Shown: positions 1 through 11,462 of the stretch, piece by piece
Layout: the number at the start of each line of letters is the position of its first letter
How positions within the stretch are numbered: position 1 is the stretch's first letter
NCBI RefSeq assembly: GCF_000471905.2
Contig: NW_006500327.1
Location: forward strand, 1,806,513-1,870,512
Reading direction: 5' to 3'
From: Amborella trichopoda
Taxonomy: Eukaryota; Streptophyta; Magnoliopsida; Amborellales; Amborellaceae
Length of the DNA stretch: 64,000 nt
The notes under the pieces: model-generated
The model's database searches: none
Told to the model about the DNA's origin: nothing
Seen by the model: the letters and a program-made list of their open reading frames with translations, nothing else
Position numbers and translations under genes: made by a program

Positions 1-170
<170 letters not shown>

Positions 171-452
171 TTGTTTTGAGTCTCTCCTTGTTTTATTTTA
201 TTTTTTTGCTTCTACCTCCTGATACGTTCTTGGGTCGCTCGTCAAGAGAGCCATTTTAGTTCTTGAGAGAGAAGAGAGAAGGGCGGTATAAAAGGGAAGA
301 AGTGGGGAGTGGATGAGACTTGAGAGAAAGAAATGATGTAGCTTTTCTTTGATTTTTTTTGGTGGGTCATTCTCTTCCATATTGTTTTGTTTTCACTTCA
401 CACCATACTTTGTCTTCTTCTTCCTTGAATAGTAAGTCTTTTTTTTTTTTTA

Positions 453-1019
453 ATCAAGTATGTTGTTATGTTACTAGATGTCTATTTTGGTTTGTGAGTT
501 GTTGAAGCTGTCTCAGATCCACATCGAGTTATGTTCGCTCTTCCAAGTGTCATTTTGTTTTTCTCGATTGTCTCGACTATTTTTTTATCTTTATTGATGA
601 TTTGAAATTTATATGTTCTCGAGGCTTGTTGATCCACCGCTACTTTCTGTGCTTGTTGATCAAGCAATCTAAGCATGACAACCACTGCTTCTACTAGTCA
701 CGCTATGTAACTTAAAATGCTACTGCTCGTTTCCGCATTTAATTTTCAAACTCAAGCCACTCTCTCTCATAGCATCTTGAGTTTGAGGGAGAGTGTGAAA
801 GGAACATATATATTGTCTATCATGTTAATATGGAAGGTATATATTGTGATATGTATATCTGGAAAGGGTAGATATAATACTTGTATGTATGGTAAGTTTG
901 GGTATAGTATAGGATTTATTTCTATTATTGTTATCGGTAATTTGTCTATAAAATACAAGTCTGTATATTCATATTTTTAACGGACACTGAGTCTCTTTAG
1001 AGAAACCTGAGACTCTTCA
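453..1019 (+). mobile_element. Small copia-like (TRIM-type) LTR fossil, 3' portion with LTR
   Basis: An internal segment at about 453-793 and an LTR at 794-1019 match the element at 28552-29489 in order and wording. Just before the LTR is a purine tract (GAGTTTGAGGGAGAG), then TGTGAAAG opens the LTR, which closes at GAGACTCTTCA. There is no coding capacity, so it is non-autonomous. It is an old, incomplete copy; its left LTR is not in view. The few methionine-started frames here are chance. Confidence 0.6.
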
Positions 1020-1173
1020 TAATATTGCTAAGTTTTCTAAAAGAAATAGAAATCCAAAAAGATTAAGACTCATGGATATATTTCTTGGAATTTTATATAC
1101 ATGTAACGTTTATAGGAATTTTTATTTAGTTGTGGATTCCTAACTTTATATAGGATGATAGATGAAATAATAA

Positions 1174-2484
1174 GGGGTCATTTGAGAACTTGGAAATCCA
1201 TTACATGAAAATAGATTACACAGATATATGACATTTCCAGGTACACTTTAATAGTAAGGAAATAGAAAAAGATTATCCGATTTCTTCAAAAATCAGGAAA
1301 TCTATTACACGTGGTGAATGGTGAAAAATTTATGAGTCATATCTTTCTACTCAAAAATCCTGTAATCCATCTCCTAATAACCTAAAAAAAAATTTAAAAA
1401 AATAAAAAACTTCAACTAGCCGCTAAAAATACGATAGCCCCATCTTCTGCAATCAATAACTCCATTTGCAAACCGAATTGCACGCACAGCCACCACATCA
1501 TCTTCAACTGACACCTAAAACCCGCGAGCCTTATCTTTTTCAATGCCTGGTCATCTTTAACTAATAGCTAAAACCCTTGAGCCTCATCTTCTTCAACTAG
1601 CAGCTAAAATACGGTAGCCCTATCTTCTGCAACCATAGTTGTCGCTATTCTTTATTTTTACAACCACAGTTGTCGTTATTCTTTATTTCTAGATATGGAA
1701 GATTTAGATATAGAAGATTTATTTTCTTGGGTTATGCAACCACAGTTATAGCTATTGTTTCAAAAAAAATAAATAGATTTGGGTTCTGTGTTAAGATCAG
1801 TATATTTATTTTTTTGGCTTTTTTTTTTTTGGTATTGTTTGCTGATAAATTCGAAATACTTTAGTTCACTTATAGAGAATCGTCAAATCAATGTGCTTGA
1901 ATTGTTTTTTTTATTTTTCATAATTTTTTTAAATTAATTTACCTCTTCAATCTCCTCCAATGCCCCAACATAATTTATCCTCCAATATCTCTCATTTAGT
2001 AATAAAGTCTTCTAGGTACTAGCCAAATTTCTCCAAACTTTTTTTTTCGTTTGAATTTGCCCATGGAAGTTTTCTGGAGAGAGATGATCGAAAGGCTTTA
2101 GCCCAAGAAAAAAAAATATAAAAAATATGATAGCTTATCATAATAAAAGTATGTTATTCCAAAGTGATACCATCTTGAAAACATGTGATTCCAAGTCAAG
2201 ACGCAAAGGCATACCAAATGTGTGGCTAATTCTTATGCTTGATGCAATTATAAAGTTTAAGCTGTAAGGATAAAGTTTAAGCTACATACTATTAGGGATT
2301 ATACGTTCAACCATGCTTTGGGTATAAAGACAAAAAAAAAAAAATGTTAGTAATGCATTTCTCATATTTCTTCTAAACATAGCCAAACAGTAACGATGTA
2401 TTTTCCAGTTTGCATCTAAATACTACCCAAACAGCGACAATCCATTTGTAGTGACAATATATTTCCAGGTATCCAAATGGCCCC
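1174..2484. mobile_element. Non-autonomous PIF/Harbinger-type DNA transposon, about 1.3 kb
   Basis: The left end starts GGGGTCATTTGAGAACTTGG, and the reverse complement of the right end starts GGGGCCATTTGGATACCTGG. The match continues through AAAT to about 29 bases with six mismatches. A TAA flanks both ends (1171-1173 and 2485-2487), the three-base TWA target duplication of PIF/Harbinger elements. No transposase frame is present. The interior has degenerate repeats around 1400-1700 (variants of CTTCAACTAGC.GCTAAAA and CATCTTCTGCAA) and T-rich tracts. The family call rests on ends and target site only. Confidence 0.65.
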
Positions 2485-2487
2485 TAA

Positions 2488-3280
2488 GTGTGTCATATTT
2501 TGGTCACTATATGGGAATAGTCTCTTCCTGTAGGGCCTCCCTAGCATGAGAGGCAAGGCCTCCTCTTAGAGAGAAGATAACTTATTATATTGAGAACGTT
2601 GCGATGGTGCTTCATGTAGATTGAGAGGTTAGTTTCTTAAGAAACAGTTATGAAGAAGTAAATCTCATAGACCCATGGAGATTTTGTGTGGTTTCACATT
2701 TTAATTAGAGAAAGTCTTTATTGCTCTAAGGTTCTCTTGTTAAACATTGGTCTAGCTTAGCTATGGAATAGAGATTAGCTATGGAATAGAGATAAGAGAT
2801 CGATAGTCGTGCAGATCGGAAAAAGCAAATCTAAAAAGGTTTCCGCCGATGGTTTTATCAAGGGTTAGAGATATAAATTTATATCCCAAAATCTATCACG
2901 TAACTTTACTGGGTTTTGTCGAAAGTTAGAGATGTAACCCTATGTCCCAAAATCTATGATATAACTTTTATTGGTAATGTGGATTTGAATTGTTGTGTCA
3001 ATAGATATAGCCCTTTTGAGGTGTATCACATCAACTCTCGTGTTATGGGGTAAATTCTGATAATCTTTTTTTATGTTATTTTTTTTCCTACTTTTATATC
3101 TTTCTTACTTTAACGTTTTATTTTTTTTATATTTTATTTTTCAAAAATCAACTCACGAGGTTTAGAGCTTTCGTGTACAATAATATCTGCCTCTTCAAGA
3201 ACTTCGCTTTTCATGGAGAAATGACAAACATTTGAAAGGAACTTAAGTGCGATACTTTCTTGAACTTCTTGATAACGATG
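2488..3280. other. Intergenic spacer, no gene seen
   Basis: No coding signal. There is a degenerate internal duplication at about 2865-2965 (GGTTAGAGATATAAATTTAT with CCCAAAATCTAT, then GTTAGAGATGTAACCC with CCCAAAATCTAT) and a short one near 2762-2790 (TAGCTATGGAATAGAGAT). It may be decayed repeat DNA of unidentified class. Confidence 0.6.
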
Positions 3281-3640
3281 GAAAATAGAAATATTGCCTC
3301 GATGCCTTCGCGGCAGACCCAGGGCTGCCGATGGTAGAGTTCTTGATAACGATGGACAATAGGATTACTGTCTCGATGCCTTCGCGGCAGACTCCAGGGC
3401 TGCCGATGGTAGAGTTCTTGATAACGATGGAAAAAATAAGTACAAAATGTTTTTTTAGCAAGTTTAAAACCCATTAGCGCTGCCGATGGTAGAGTTCTTG
3501 ATAACGATGGAAAAAACGAATACAAAATGTTTTTTAGCAAGTTTAAAACCCATTAGCGCTGCCGATGGTAGAGTTCTTGATAACCATGGAAAAAACAAAT
3601 ACAAAATGTTTTTTAGCAAGTTTAAAACCCATTATTTCCA
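3281..3640. repeat. Composite minisatellite with two unit types sharing a core
   Basis: Five copies share the core GCTGCCGATGGTAGAGTTCT followed by TGATAACGATGG. The first two units (about 75 bp) carry CTCGATGCCTTCGCGGCAGA. The later units (about 75-79 bp) carry TACAAAATGTTTTTTAGCAA and AACCCATTA instead. So the array switches spacer type while keeping the core. Open frames on both strands here are by-products of the repeat. Confidence 0.85.
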
Positions 3641-3689
3641 TTTAGAAACTCAATCCCTATTTTCTCCCTAAAAAAACACGTTCTACCTC

Positions 3690-4640
3690 TCTTTAGAAAT
3701 CAATCTCACTCTGTCTCTAAAATATCATTCTCTCTCTAAAAATCCAATCTCTCTTTTAGAAACTCAATTTCTCTTGCACTCCCTAAAAATTCATTTTCTC
3801 TCTCTAGACTCAATCTCTCTTTCTCTCTCTAAAACCCATCTCTCTTTCTCTCATTTAAAATCCAATATCACTTTCTAAAAACCCAATCTTTCTTTCTACC
3901 TCTAAAAACCTCAAATCTCTCTTAAAAAATCCATTCTCTCTCTAAAAATACAATCTCTCTTGCTCTCTCAAAAACATATTCTCTCTATAGAAATCCAATG
4001 TCTCTTTCTCTTTCTAAAAACCCATTATCTCTCTATCTAAAAACTCATTCTATGTTTCTAAAAACCCATTCTCTTTTTCTATTTAAAAACTCATTCTCTC
4101 TCTTTATCTAAAAACCCATTCACTCTCTCTATAGAAACCCAATATCTCTTTCTCTCTCTAGAAACCAAATTTTTTTTCTCTCTAAAAACCCAATCTCTCT
4201 TTCTCTCTCTAGAAATCCAATCTCTCTTTCTTCTTTTTTTAAAAACCCAATATCTCTTCTCTCTCTAAAAAAAAATTTATCTTTCTAGAAACTCAATCTC
4301 TCTAGAAATCCTATCTCTCTTTTTTTTTTTCTCTAGAAATCCAATCTCAATGTCTCTCTTTAAAAACCCAATCTCTCTTTCGCTCTCTAAAAACCCGATC
4401 TCTCTTACTTCTTTTTCTAGAAACCCACTCTCTCTTCTCTATCTAAAAACCCACTCTCTCTTCTCTATTTAAAAACCCATTCTCTCCTTAAAAATCCAAT
4501 CTATATTTCTCTCTTTAGAAATCCAATCTCTTTTTTTACTTTATCTAGAAACCTAATCTCACTTCCTCTTTCTAAAAACCCATTCTCTTTTCCTCTATCT
4601 AAAAGTCCAATATCTCTTTTCTCTCTAAAAACCCAAAAAA
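3690..4640. repeat. Degenerate CT-rich minisatellite, about 950 bp
   Basis: Dozens of 20-35 bp units vary around CCAATCTCTCTTTCTCTCTC joined to TAAAAAC or TAGAAAT. It is strongly pyrimidine-biased on the plus strand. It directly follows the 3281-3640 array, so the two form one tandem-repeat field. Confidence 0.85.
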
Positions 4641-4830
4641 AATGTTCTAAAAAGTATTTTATGCGTTTTTTGTTTACTACTAACAAGGAAAAGCTTGGAA
4701 AAAAAAAAAGGTATTAATTGGACGATTAAAAGGTATTAAGTGGAAGATTTTTCAACGTTCAAAAAAAGAATACGAAGATTTTTTTGGCTGATGTTTTTTA
4801 AACAATTTGCTTTGTTGACTGGAGAGAGTT

Positions 4831-4990
4831 TACTTGGTAATAAACAATTGATGACAAGATGGACCGAGGCGGGCATTGATGAAGGTTTCTACTCGCCGAT
4901 TATTTTGTGATACTTGGTAATAAACAATTGATGACAAGATGGACCGAGGCGGGCATCGATTAAGGTTTCTACTCGCCGATTATTTTGTGA
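4831..4990. repeat. Tandem duplication, 80 bp unit x2
   Basis: The two copies (4831-4910, 4911-4990) begin TACTTGGTAATAAACAATTG and end TATTTTGTGA. They are nearly identical, so the event is probably recent. The flanks (4641-4830 and 4991-5388) show no gene. Confidence 0.9.
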
Positions 4991-5388
4991 TAATAAATCA
5001 GTGTTTAAAAAGACGGACTTGGTTGTCCCGATCGGCTATCCAAAAAATTGGTATATGATGGCAAAAGGCCTTGGGAGTATACTGTTTATTTACTCCTTTG
5101 GACAAAATCTAACGTATGTGCTATTTAAGGATCTCAATTTTTTCGGTTGTAACCACTTCAACATATAAACTAACCTCAATGACAAAAATTTGCAAATTGC
5201 TTTCTGCACGCCGATGAAGAAAATAATGTCTCAAAAACCCTTGTAAGCAGTAGGCCTACGGAGGGAGTAGACCTCTTTTATGCTCATGTGGGAGTATAGT
5301 ATATGTGCCCATGTAAGTTATCTTCAGACTAAAACACTGGAGCTTTTTTAGTTTGGAATTGTATAAACGCTGGAGCTTTTTAAGTTTG

Positions 5389-5608
5389 GGATTGTATACT
5401 ATAAGGCTATTTGTTTTGTTACAAGGAGGTTATAATTATACCTAGTAATCAATTGTCAAATTAGATGGATTGGGGTGTGTGACAAAATTCATGAAATTTT
5501 TTTTTGAATTTTGAGTTTAGACAATGACACACTCACAACTGCTCAATATAAAATTCAATCGATCAAAGTGATTGTGATATCCATGCACCAAATACCATAT
5601 TGAGTTAT
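5389..5608. mobile_element. MITE family B copy (degraded)
   Basis: It starts GGGATTGTATACTATAAGGC, followed by TTACAAGGAGGTTATAATTA. The arrangement is the same as in copies at 22450, 27290, 47212 and 58556: terminal inverted sequence, a TTGAACTTTGAGTT-like middle, then a diverged inverted end. It has no coding capacity. Confidence 0.55.
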
Positions 5609-6264
5609 TCTTGAACCGAAATACCCTTTCGGCTTAGAGTAGGAATAGCTCGTACTTCTAGTTCTGAACCAATGCCAACCGATCCTTATTTGTCGTTCTC
5701 CTTTTCTTGAAGTCCTCTCTCTTCACTCAGTCCATCCCCTCTCTGAAAAAAAGCTGACGTGAATTTTTCCATGAAGGTATTGAGATAATTTGCTAGCACC
5801 GATCAAAGTCACTTTGAGTGTTGCTAGTGAGCGATGCGAATGAGATCGCAGAGGGCATAGCCTGTAAGCAACGTGACTTCAACAAATAAAGTCACAACGA
5901 GCGATGCGACACTCATCGCATCACGATCACAACATGATCTACATAGGTCAATGATATGGGACATAGTCCATAATTCCAATCATAACGAAAAGGAAGTAAC
6001 CCAAGAGTCACTTGTCCATGGGCTAAGGCGCGCAAAGGGCACCTTGAGCGCCCTTATGCACGCGTGTTTCACAAGAGTCTTCTTTTCCCTTGGTTCTTAG
6101 AACATATTAGAAAAGGGTTTACTGTAAAAACAAAAAAAACATATTAGAAAATGGTATTCTCATATTTAAGCATCTCCTCTATTCTTAAACACGGGCTAAA
6201 ATCCACTGCTTCTCTCTGTATATTAATACGAAGTTTTACTTTCTAAAGACTACGATTGGAGAGG
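5609..6264. other. Intergenic spacer, no gene seen
   Basis: A 75-codon frame at 5873-6100 has no recognisable motif and lies in sequence with short direct and inverted repeats (GAGCGATGCGA twice, ATCGCATC). I treat it as chance. Confidence 0.5.
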
Positions 6265-6655
6265 ATAGTATTTCGAAGTAACTACAAGTGTTTTCCAAAA
6301 CAAAAATACAAGAGAAATGTTAGTATGAGACCAGAGTTTTGGGAGGGGCTAACATGATAATTCTCCTAATATATATTATTTTTATTGTGTTTTCAGCTCA
6401 GACAGATATTTCACATGAGAGAACCGTCTTGTAGCTTTTAAGACTCGTTAAAGTGAAATCATTGGTCGTCTTCTCCCATAAAACATAATTATACGTTGAT
6501 ATATTATTTCGAAGTAAGTACAAGTATTTTCCAAACCAAAAATACAAGGAAAGAGGTAGTTTGAGACCCGAGTTTTGAGAGGGGCTAACTTGCAAATTCC
6601 CCCTATTGTATACTATTTTTATTGTGTCTTCAGCTCAGAGAGATATTTCACATGA
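6265..6655. repeat. Direct repeat pair, about 150 bp, separated by about 90 bp
   Basis: Copy 1 (about 6269-6417) and copy 2 (about 6508-6655) share TATTTCGAAGTAA, TACAAG.GTTTTCCAAA, GAGACC.GAGTTTTG.GAG, GGGGCTAAC and TTTATTGTGT.TTCAGCTCAG, in that order. Order and spacing are preserved, so this is one segmental duplication or two copies of one short element. No gene is seen. Confidence 0.75.
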
Positions 6656-7678
6656 TATATTTTGCTTTGTGTTTTGATTTCTTCATGGTTGATTTTTTCT
6701 TCGTTTTTTCAATGTTTTAAAAATCGGTGACCCTATCTAGAATAGGGTGATCCGGATTGGGTATCGGCTGGACCGTTTCGAATTCGGCCAACTGATTTGC
6801 TACAGTAAATAGTATATTTTTTAAAACTTTTTTTGCATTTTTTTTACAAGGGTAGTTCTAGAACATTTTTCAAAATTGAGAGCTTATGTTGGCCAACAAT
6901 TTCTTGCATTTGTCAATTGTCATTGTATGTCAAACACGTCTCACTCATGAAATCATATTAAGGTGCACACACCATAAACTTTTTATAGTAGTGAATTCGC
7001 CTTTAAAGCTTCGATATGGTGTACTTCAACCCACACCCTTTGCAGTGCATAGCCACTTCTTAAACCATTTTATATAGAGTACATGGCATCAAACAGTATG
7101 CGTTGAAAATATGTGTGCGAACATCATTAAAGTAAATTAAATAATTTATAAATAGCTTTCTCTCTCTCTCTATCTCATATGTACAATGATGAATAAATTA
7201 AATGCTCTATAAATAGATCTTTCTCTTTTATACAATAACATCTATCAAATGAAATAGTCTATAATTTTTTTAAGATTAATTATATTTATTTATTTTTTAG
7301 ATTTAATCTTTTTTAAGATTAATTATATTTATTTATTTTTATAATATACAAACATAAACTACATATATTTAATCTTTAATTAAAGATAATTACAAAAATA
7401 AAATTCCAAATAATAATTTACAAAAATTAACATAATTATATGAAATTGTCGTTTATTTATGTTAATAACTTAATATAATTATGTTAAATTTATGTCATTA
7501 TAATTATTTTTATATACATTAAAATTATTTTTAAATTTTTTTAATATTTTTAAATTATTTTGGTGTATTATTATAATAATATATTATAATTAATACTTAT
7601 ACAGATATCTAGATTATAATAATTATTATAATTAAAAAAATACTATATTAATGTTAACTTAACATCAGTTCATACAAG
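6656..7678. other. AT-rich intergenic spacer
   Basis: No gene. 7140-7670 is extremely AT-rich, with a small tandem duplication at about 7268-7345 (AAGATTAATTATATTTATTT twice). A segment near 6712-6800 (AATCGGTGA, GGATTGGGTATCGG) resembles the dispersed repeat also seen near 12000 and 44400. Confidence 0.6.
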
Positions 7679-8022
7679 GAAAGAACATCTCAATATTCGC
7701 ATATTGATAAAAAAATGAAAGTTAATAATGGAATACCCCTATTTCTTATTGGATTCTTAAAAAATAACATTTATAATAATTTTTAAAAAAAAATTGGATT
7801 TTTTTATCGCTGAATCTCTGACCTATTCAGTCGATTCCCTATCCAAACTTGAAAGAACATCTCAATATTCACATATTGATAAAAAAATGAAAGTTAATAA
7901 TGTAATACCCCAATTTCTTATTGGATTCCTAAAAAGCAATATTTATAATGATTTTTAATAATTTTTTTGGATTTTTTTATTGCTGAATCTCTGACCGATT
8001 TGGTCGATTCTCGATTCACGGC
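7679..8022. repeat. Tandem duplication, 172 bp unit x2
   Basis: The two copies (7679-7850, 7851-8022) both start GAAAGAACATCTCAATATTC and end with GAATCTCTGACC...GTCGATTC. There are several mismatches and small indels between them. Confidence 0.85.
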
Positions 8023-8035
8023 TCCGGATGGGTTT

Positions 8036-8340
8036 TTTTTCCTATTTTGGGGGGGGAGGGGGGTACCCGATCCGAAGCACCAATCCGTTTTTTAAATTGA
8101 TGGGTTTTTTTCTTTTTTGGGAGGGGAGGGGGGGGACGAGGGAGGGGGCTACCCAATCCGGAGCACCAATCCGATTTTTGGGGGGGAGAGGAAGGAGGGC
8201 GTACCTGATCCGGAGCACTAATCCCGTTTTTTTGGAGGGGGGGGGGTAGGAGGGAGGGGGCTATCCGATCCGGAACACCAATCCGTTTGGTTTGGGGGGA
8301 GGGTACTCGATCTGGAGCACCAATCCGTTTTTTAAACCAC
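8036..8340. repeat. G-rich tandem repeat, about 5 units
   Basis: Five units of roughly 60-70 bp share CCGATCCGGAGCACCAATCC followed by GTTTTTT and a run such as GGGGGAGGGGGG. The units differ mostly in G-run length. Frames reading through on both strands are repeat artefacts. G runs on one strand could form G-quadruplexes. Confidence 0.85.
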
Positions 8341-8384
8341 TGCGTTCCTAGTTTCATGACCCCTCTAACATCCCCTCTAGAATG

Positions 8385-8690
8385 AGACACTGCATTCCGC
8401 TAAGGCGTTCCTCGTATTGCACATATGTCACGACCCCTCTAACAACCCCTCTAGTTAGGGGTCCTCACAAATGAGACAGTGCATTCCACTAGGGGGTTTG
8501 CCCTCCCATGGTCCTACCCATGAGAGAGAGAGGGTGGGGGCCCTAATTTCTTTTTCTCCACTAGGGGGTTTGCCCTCACATGGTCCTACCCGTGTGAGAG
8601 AGAGATTGTGGGGAACCTAATTTTTTTTTTCCACTAGGGGGTTTGCCCTCACATGGCCTGCCCATGAGAGAGGGTGGGGACCTAATTTCT
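8385..8690. repeat. Tandem repeat, about 70 bp unit x3
   Basis: Three units carry CCACTAGGGGGTTTGCCCTC, then ATGG.CCTACCC and TGAGAGAGAG...GGGG, then CCTAATTTCTTTT. It sits directly after the G-rich array, making 7.7-8.7 kb one continuous tandem-repeat field. Confidence 0.8.
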
Positions 8691-8717
8691 TTTCATTTTT
8701 CTACTATTGTATGAATT

Positions 8718-8832
8718 TTTTTTTTTTTGGATAAGTCGGTGGGGAGAGGGCCTCTACCTTAGATAGAAATTGAGTTTAGGGAGTAGCGTTGCAAATCGTC
8801 AAAGTGCTAACCAATTAAGCCCGGGCTCTTTT
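8718..8832 (-). mobile_element. tRNA-headed SINE, short copy with poly(A) tail
   Basis: On the minus strand it reads GAGCCCGGGCTTAATTGGTT AGCAC, which has a box-A-like core (TTAATTGGTTAG) of the kind found in tRNA-derived SINEs. It then passes ACTCCCTAAACTCAATTTCT, GGTAGAGGCCCTCTCCCCAC and CGACTTATCC, and ends in a run of A. The 3' motif CTYCCCCAC(C/T)GACTTA also occurs in the copies at 22860 and 23020 and in the 5S-headed element at 56320. Confidence 0.6.
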
Positions 8833-9261
8833 CCTTCTCTTGCATGAGTTAAATATAAAAATAAAAACATACCGAAGAAAGAAAAAAGAGCAAACAAAAG
8901 AAAAGGTGCCAGATGATTAAGAAGAGCTCAAGTGATGAGCAGGCTAAAGGTCCCCACATATTTATTTAGGGAAAAGAGATTAAAAAATGTCTTGGAAATT
9001 GAGAACAGCACCTCCCATGATTGCCACTAAGCCATCCTTATCCACTGTCTCCATTTCACTTTTGGGTGGGGTTACTGTGATCACCCATTGGAATTCATAA
9101 TCGCTATTGTCATGAAGTCTTGAAATGAAAGATCATCTTTTTTATAAATAAAGTAGGTTTTGGCAATTATGAAAGTATTAGAAGTATGAAGTCCTTGAAG
9201 TGCTTCCAAAGAATCTCATTCAATTTATCTAGAGCAATGTTTGAAAAAAAATAAAAATAAA

Positions 9262-9632
9262 AGTTTATATAGAGCCGAGGCTCTAAACAATCAAATTAGA
9301 GCCCGCCTCAAAAAGTTTATTAGAAGAGGTTGTTTTGATGTTCAAATATCTTCAAATTGATCATCTCGACATCAAGATGTATGGACCTGAGAAAAAAAAT
9401 GGATTTCAAGTTTTCGAAATAGTACATCTTGTAATGCATTTTTGGACTGTCAATTTTCAAGATTTTCAAACTTTCATAGATATGCTTGATTTACACTATT
9501 TTTTAAACTTTAAATTTTCTAATTAAAGATGAAAATATATTTTAAAGCTATCACAAAGATTTAAAGTATTGAAACCATATTTCTCGACATTATTTGAAGG
9601 TACGCTTTACTTTGATTGGATATGAATCTCTC
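9262..9632 (+). mobile_element. MITE family A copy
   Basis: It opens GTTTATATAGAGCCGAGGCT, then TAAACAATCAAATTAGAGCC. The middle has TTGATCATCTCGACATCAAG and ATTTCAAGTTTTCGAAATAG, and the right side has ATTTGAAGGTACGCTTTACT. About ten relatives lie in this window. It is non-coding. Confidence 0.7.
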
Positions 9633-10404
9633 AATTTGGATAAGGATGAAGGGGTATGGGGCTTTGGAATCCCAGTCCTCCCACTATTTTTCTTTATTAT
9701 TTTATCACATAGGTTCCAACAAGGCAAGGGGGGCATGCCCTCTACAATAACGACATTATCATCAAAATATGTTTTCAACTAATTAGGATCGGTTACACAT
9801 TGTCATTCATTTATAAGACTATAACTAAGGAATCAATAACATCATTAGTCATGTAATTACAAGACTAAAATAAGAAATCAATAGTTTTTTAGTGGTTTTC
9901 ATTTATGATTGCAAGGCTAAGAAATTTTGCAAAATAGGGCAGTTGAACATTTGTTAAGAACATTGGGGTGGGGCGAGGGTCTCCTGATTTTTTATTTATT
10001 CTACATTATTAAGTCCTTAACGCATATTGCAAGAATAAGAAGCAATCATATCTCTAGAGACATTGTAGGGTATAGATACATATAACTTTAGATTTCCAAA
10101 AGTCACAATAGTGACTCTTCATTCATCACTTGTAGGTTACACATTTTCATCGGTCGTGACTTTACTGATTAATTATGAGTTACACATTGGTACACCCTTT
10201 CCCCCTTCTATGACTCTTCTATGACTACTGCGTATGGGTTACAAACTTCAATCTTAGTGGCTTTGACTCTACTGCATATGGGTTACAAATTTCAATCTCA
10301 GTGGCTCTTTATATGTACTGTGAGTATTCACTAATTATTTATAAGCAAATAGATATAAATTAAGGGATTTGTATACAATTGCACGATTTATCTTTAAGGT
10401 GAGG
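9633..10404. other. Intergenic spacer, no gene seen
   Basis: No coding or RNA signal. There is a small near-duplication at about 10225-10310 (GCATATGGGTTACAAA.TTCA, then ATCT.AGTGGCT). Confidence 0.5.
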
Positions 10405-10792
10405 TTAGTATAAGGTACCTTAAACTATAGAAATAGGCGCACCTCCAAAATTTACTTGGAGATGTATTTTCAGTGTTTGAAACCTTATGATGGATTGAAA
10501 ATTTATTTTTATTTCTAGTTCTAAATTTAATTTTCAAAAAATGGTACAGATCGGGCATATATATATAAACACTTAAAAAACATTGGAAGTAGACAATCCA
10601 TATAATTTGTTATAAGATCCACTATTTTCAGGACTTGAAATTTAATATTTCTTCATATCCATACACGTCGAGGTCGAAATGATTAAATAAAAAGGTTTTT
10701 AAATGTCAAAACACTCTCTTCTAAAATATTTTTGAGGTATACCTTAGTTCAATAGCATAAGGTTGACACACCTTATATAAACTTTTTCTTCG
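10405..10792 (-). mobile_element. MITE family A copy, reverse orientation
   Basis: It has the same internal landmarks as the 9262 copy in reverse complement, including a counterpart of the GATCATCTCGACCTCAAGAT landmark. The right terminus is AAGGTTGACACACCTTATAT AAACTTTTTC. It is non-coding. Confidence 0.65.
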
Positions 10793-10967
10793 TGTTTCTA
10801 TTACTTAATTTGCTACATAAACAATTTACTCATTTTTAATATTCTATTACATAGTATAAGTAGAAAGACAATCATATTTTTTCATTTAGTAAATTATTTC
10901 TCATAATATTTATATAACCATTGTACTTTGTATATAGCATTTCAATGAGACCTGTAAAGCAGATGCA

Positions 10968-11460
10968 TCTTATTAGTTTTTTTTTTTATTCCACATTTAG
11001 CGAGCCTGATTAGAATTGCTGATCCGATGCAGTTCACAAGGGGACTGAAGCATAGGGCGATTCCTTTTCCCAAAAACACTACGGTCACGGGCATCTTATT
11101 AGTTTTTTTTTATTCTACATTTAGCAAGCTTGATCAGAATTGCTGATGCGATTCAGTTCATGAGGGGACTGAAGCACAAGGCGATCCCTTTCCCCAAAAA
11201 CACTACGATCAAGTGCATCTTACTAGTTTTTTTTATTCCACTTTTAGCAAGCCTGATCAGAATTGCTGATTCGATTCAGTTCACGAGGGGACTGAAGCAT
11301 AGGGCGTTTCCTTTCCCCAAAAACAATACGGTCAGGTGCACATCTTATTACTTTTTTTTTATTCCACAGTTAGTAAGCCTGATTAGAATTGCTGATCCGA
11401 TTCAGTTCACGAGAGGACCGAAACATAGGACGATTCCTTTCCCCAAAAACACTACGGTGT
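10968..11460. repeat. Tandem repeat, about 120 bp unit x4
   Basis: Four units each contain CATCTTATTAGTTTTTTTT, TATTCCACATTTAGC.AGCC, TGAT.AGAATTGCTGATCCG, AT.CAGTTCACGAGGGGACTG, AAGCATAGGGCGATTCCTTT and CCCCAAAAACACTACGGTCA. The last three units keep a common open frame (11130-11462) that repeats RIADxIQFxRGxKHRxxPFP. That frame has no promoter, upstream exon or known domain, so it is most likely a consequence of the repeat. Confidence 0.9.
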
Positions 11461-11462
11461 AG

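Noticed and set aside
3281-3640. Possible CRISPR-like array
   Set aside because: Spacers are repeated, not unique, the units are 70-80 bp tandem copies, and the host is a plant.
5873-6100. 75-codon frame with a natural-looking amino-acid mix
   Set aside because: No homologue recognised, no leader or splice partner; sits among short repeats.
8016-8390. Pro/Ser-rich 124-codon minus-strand frame
   Set aside because: It reads through a G-rich tandem repeat; the mirror frame on the other strand is equally open.
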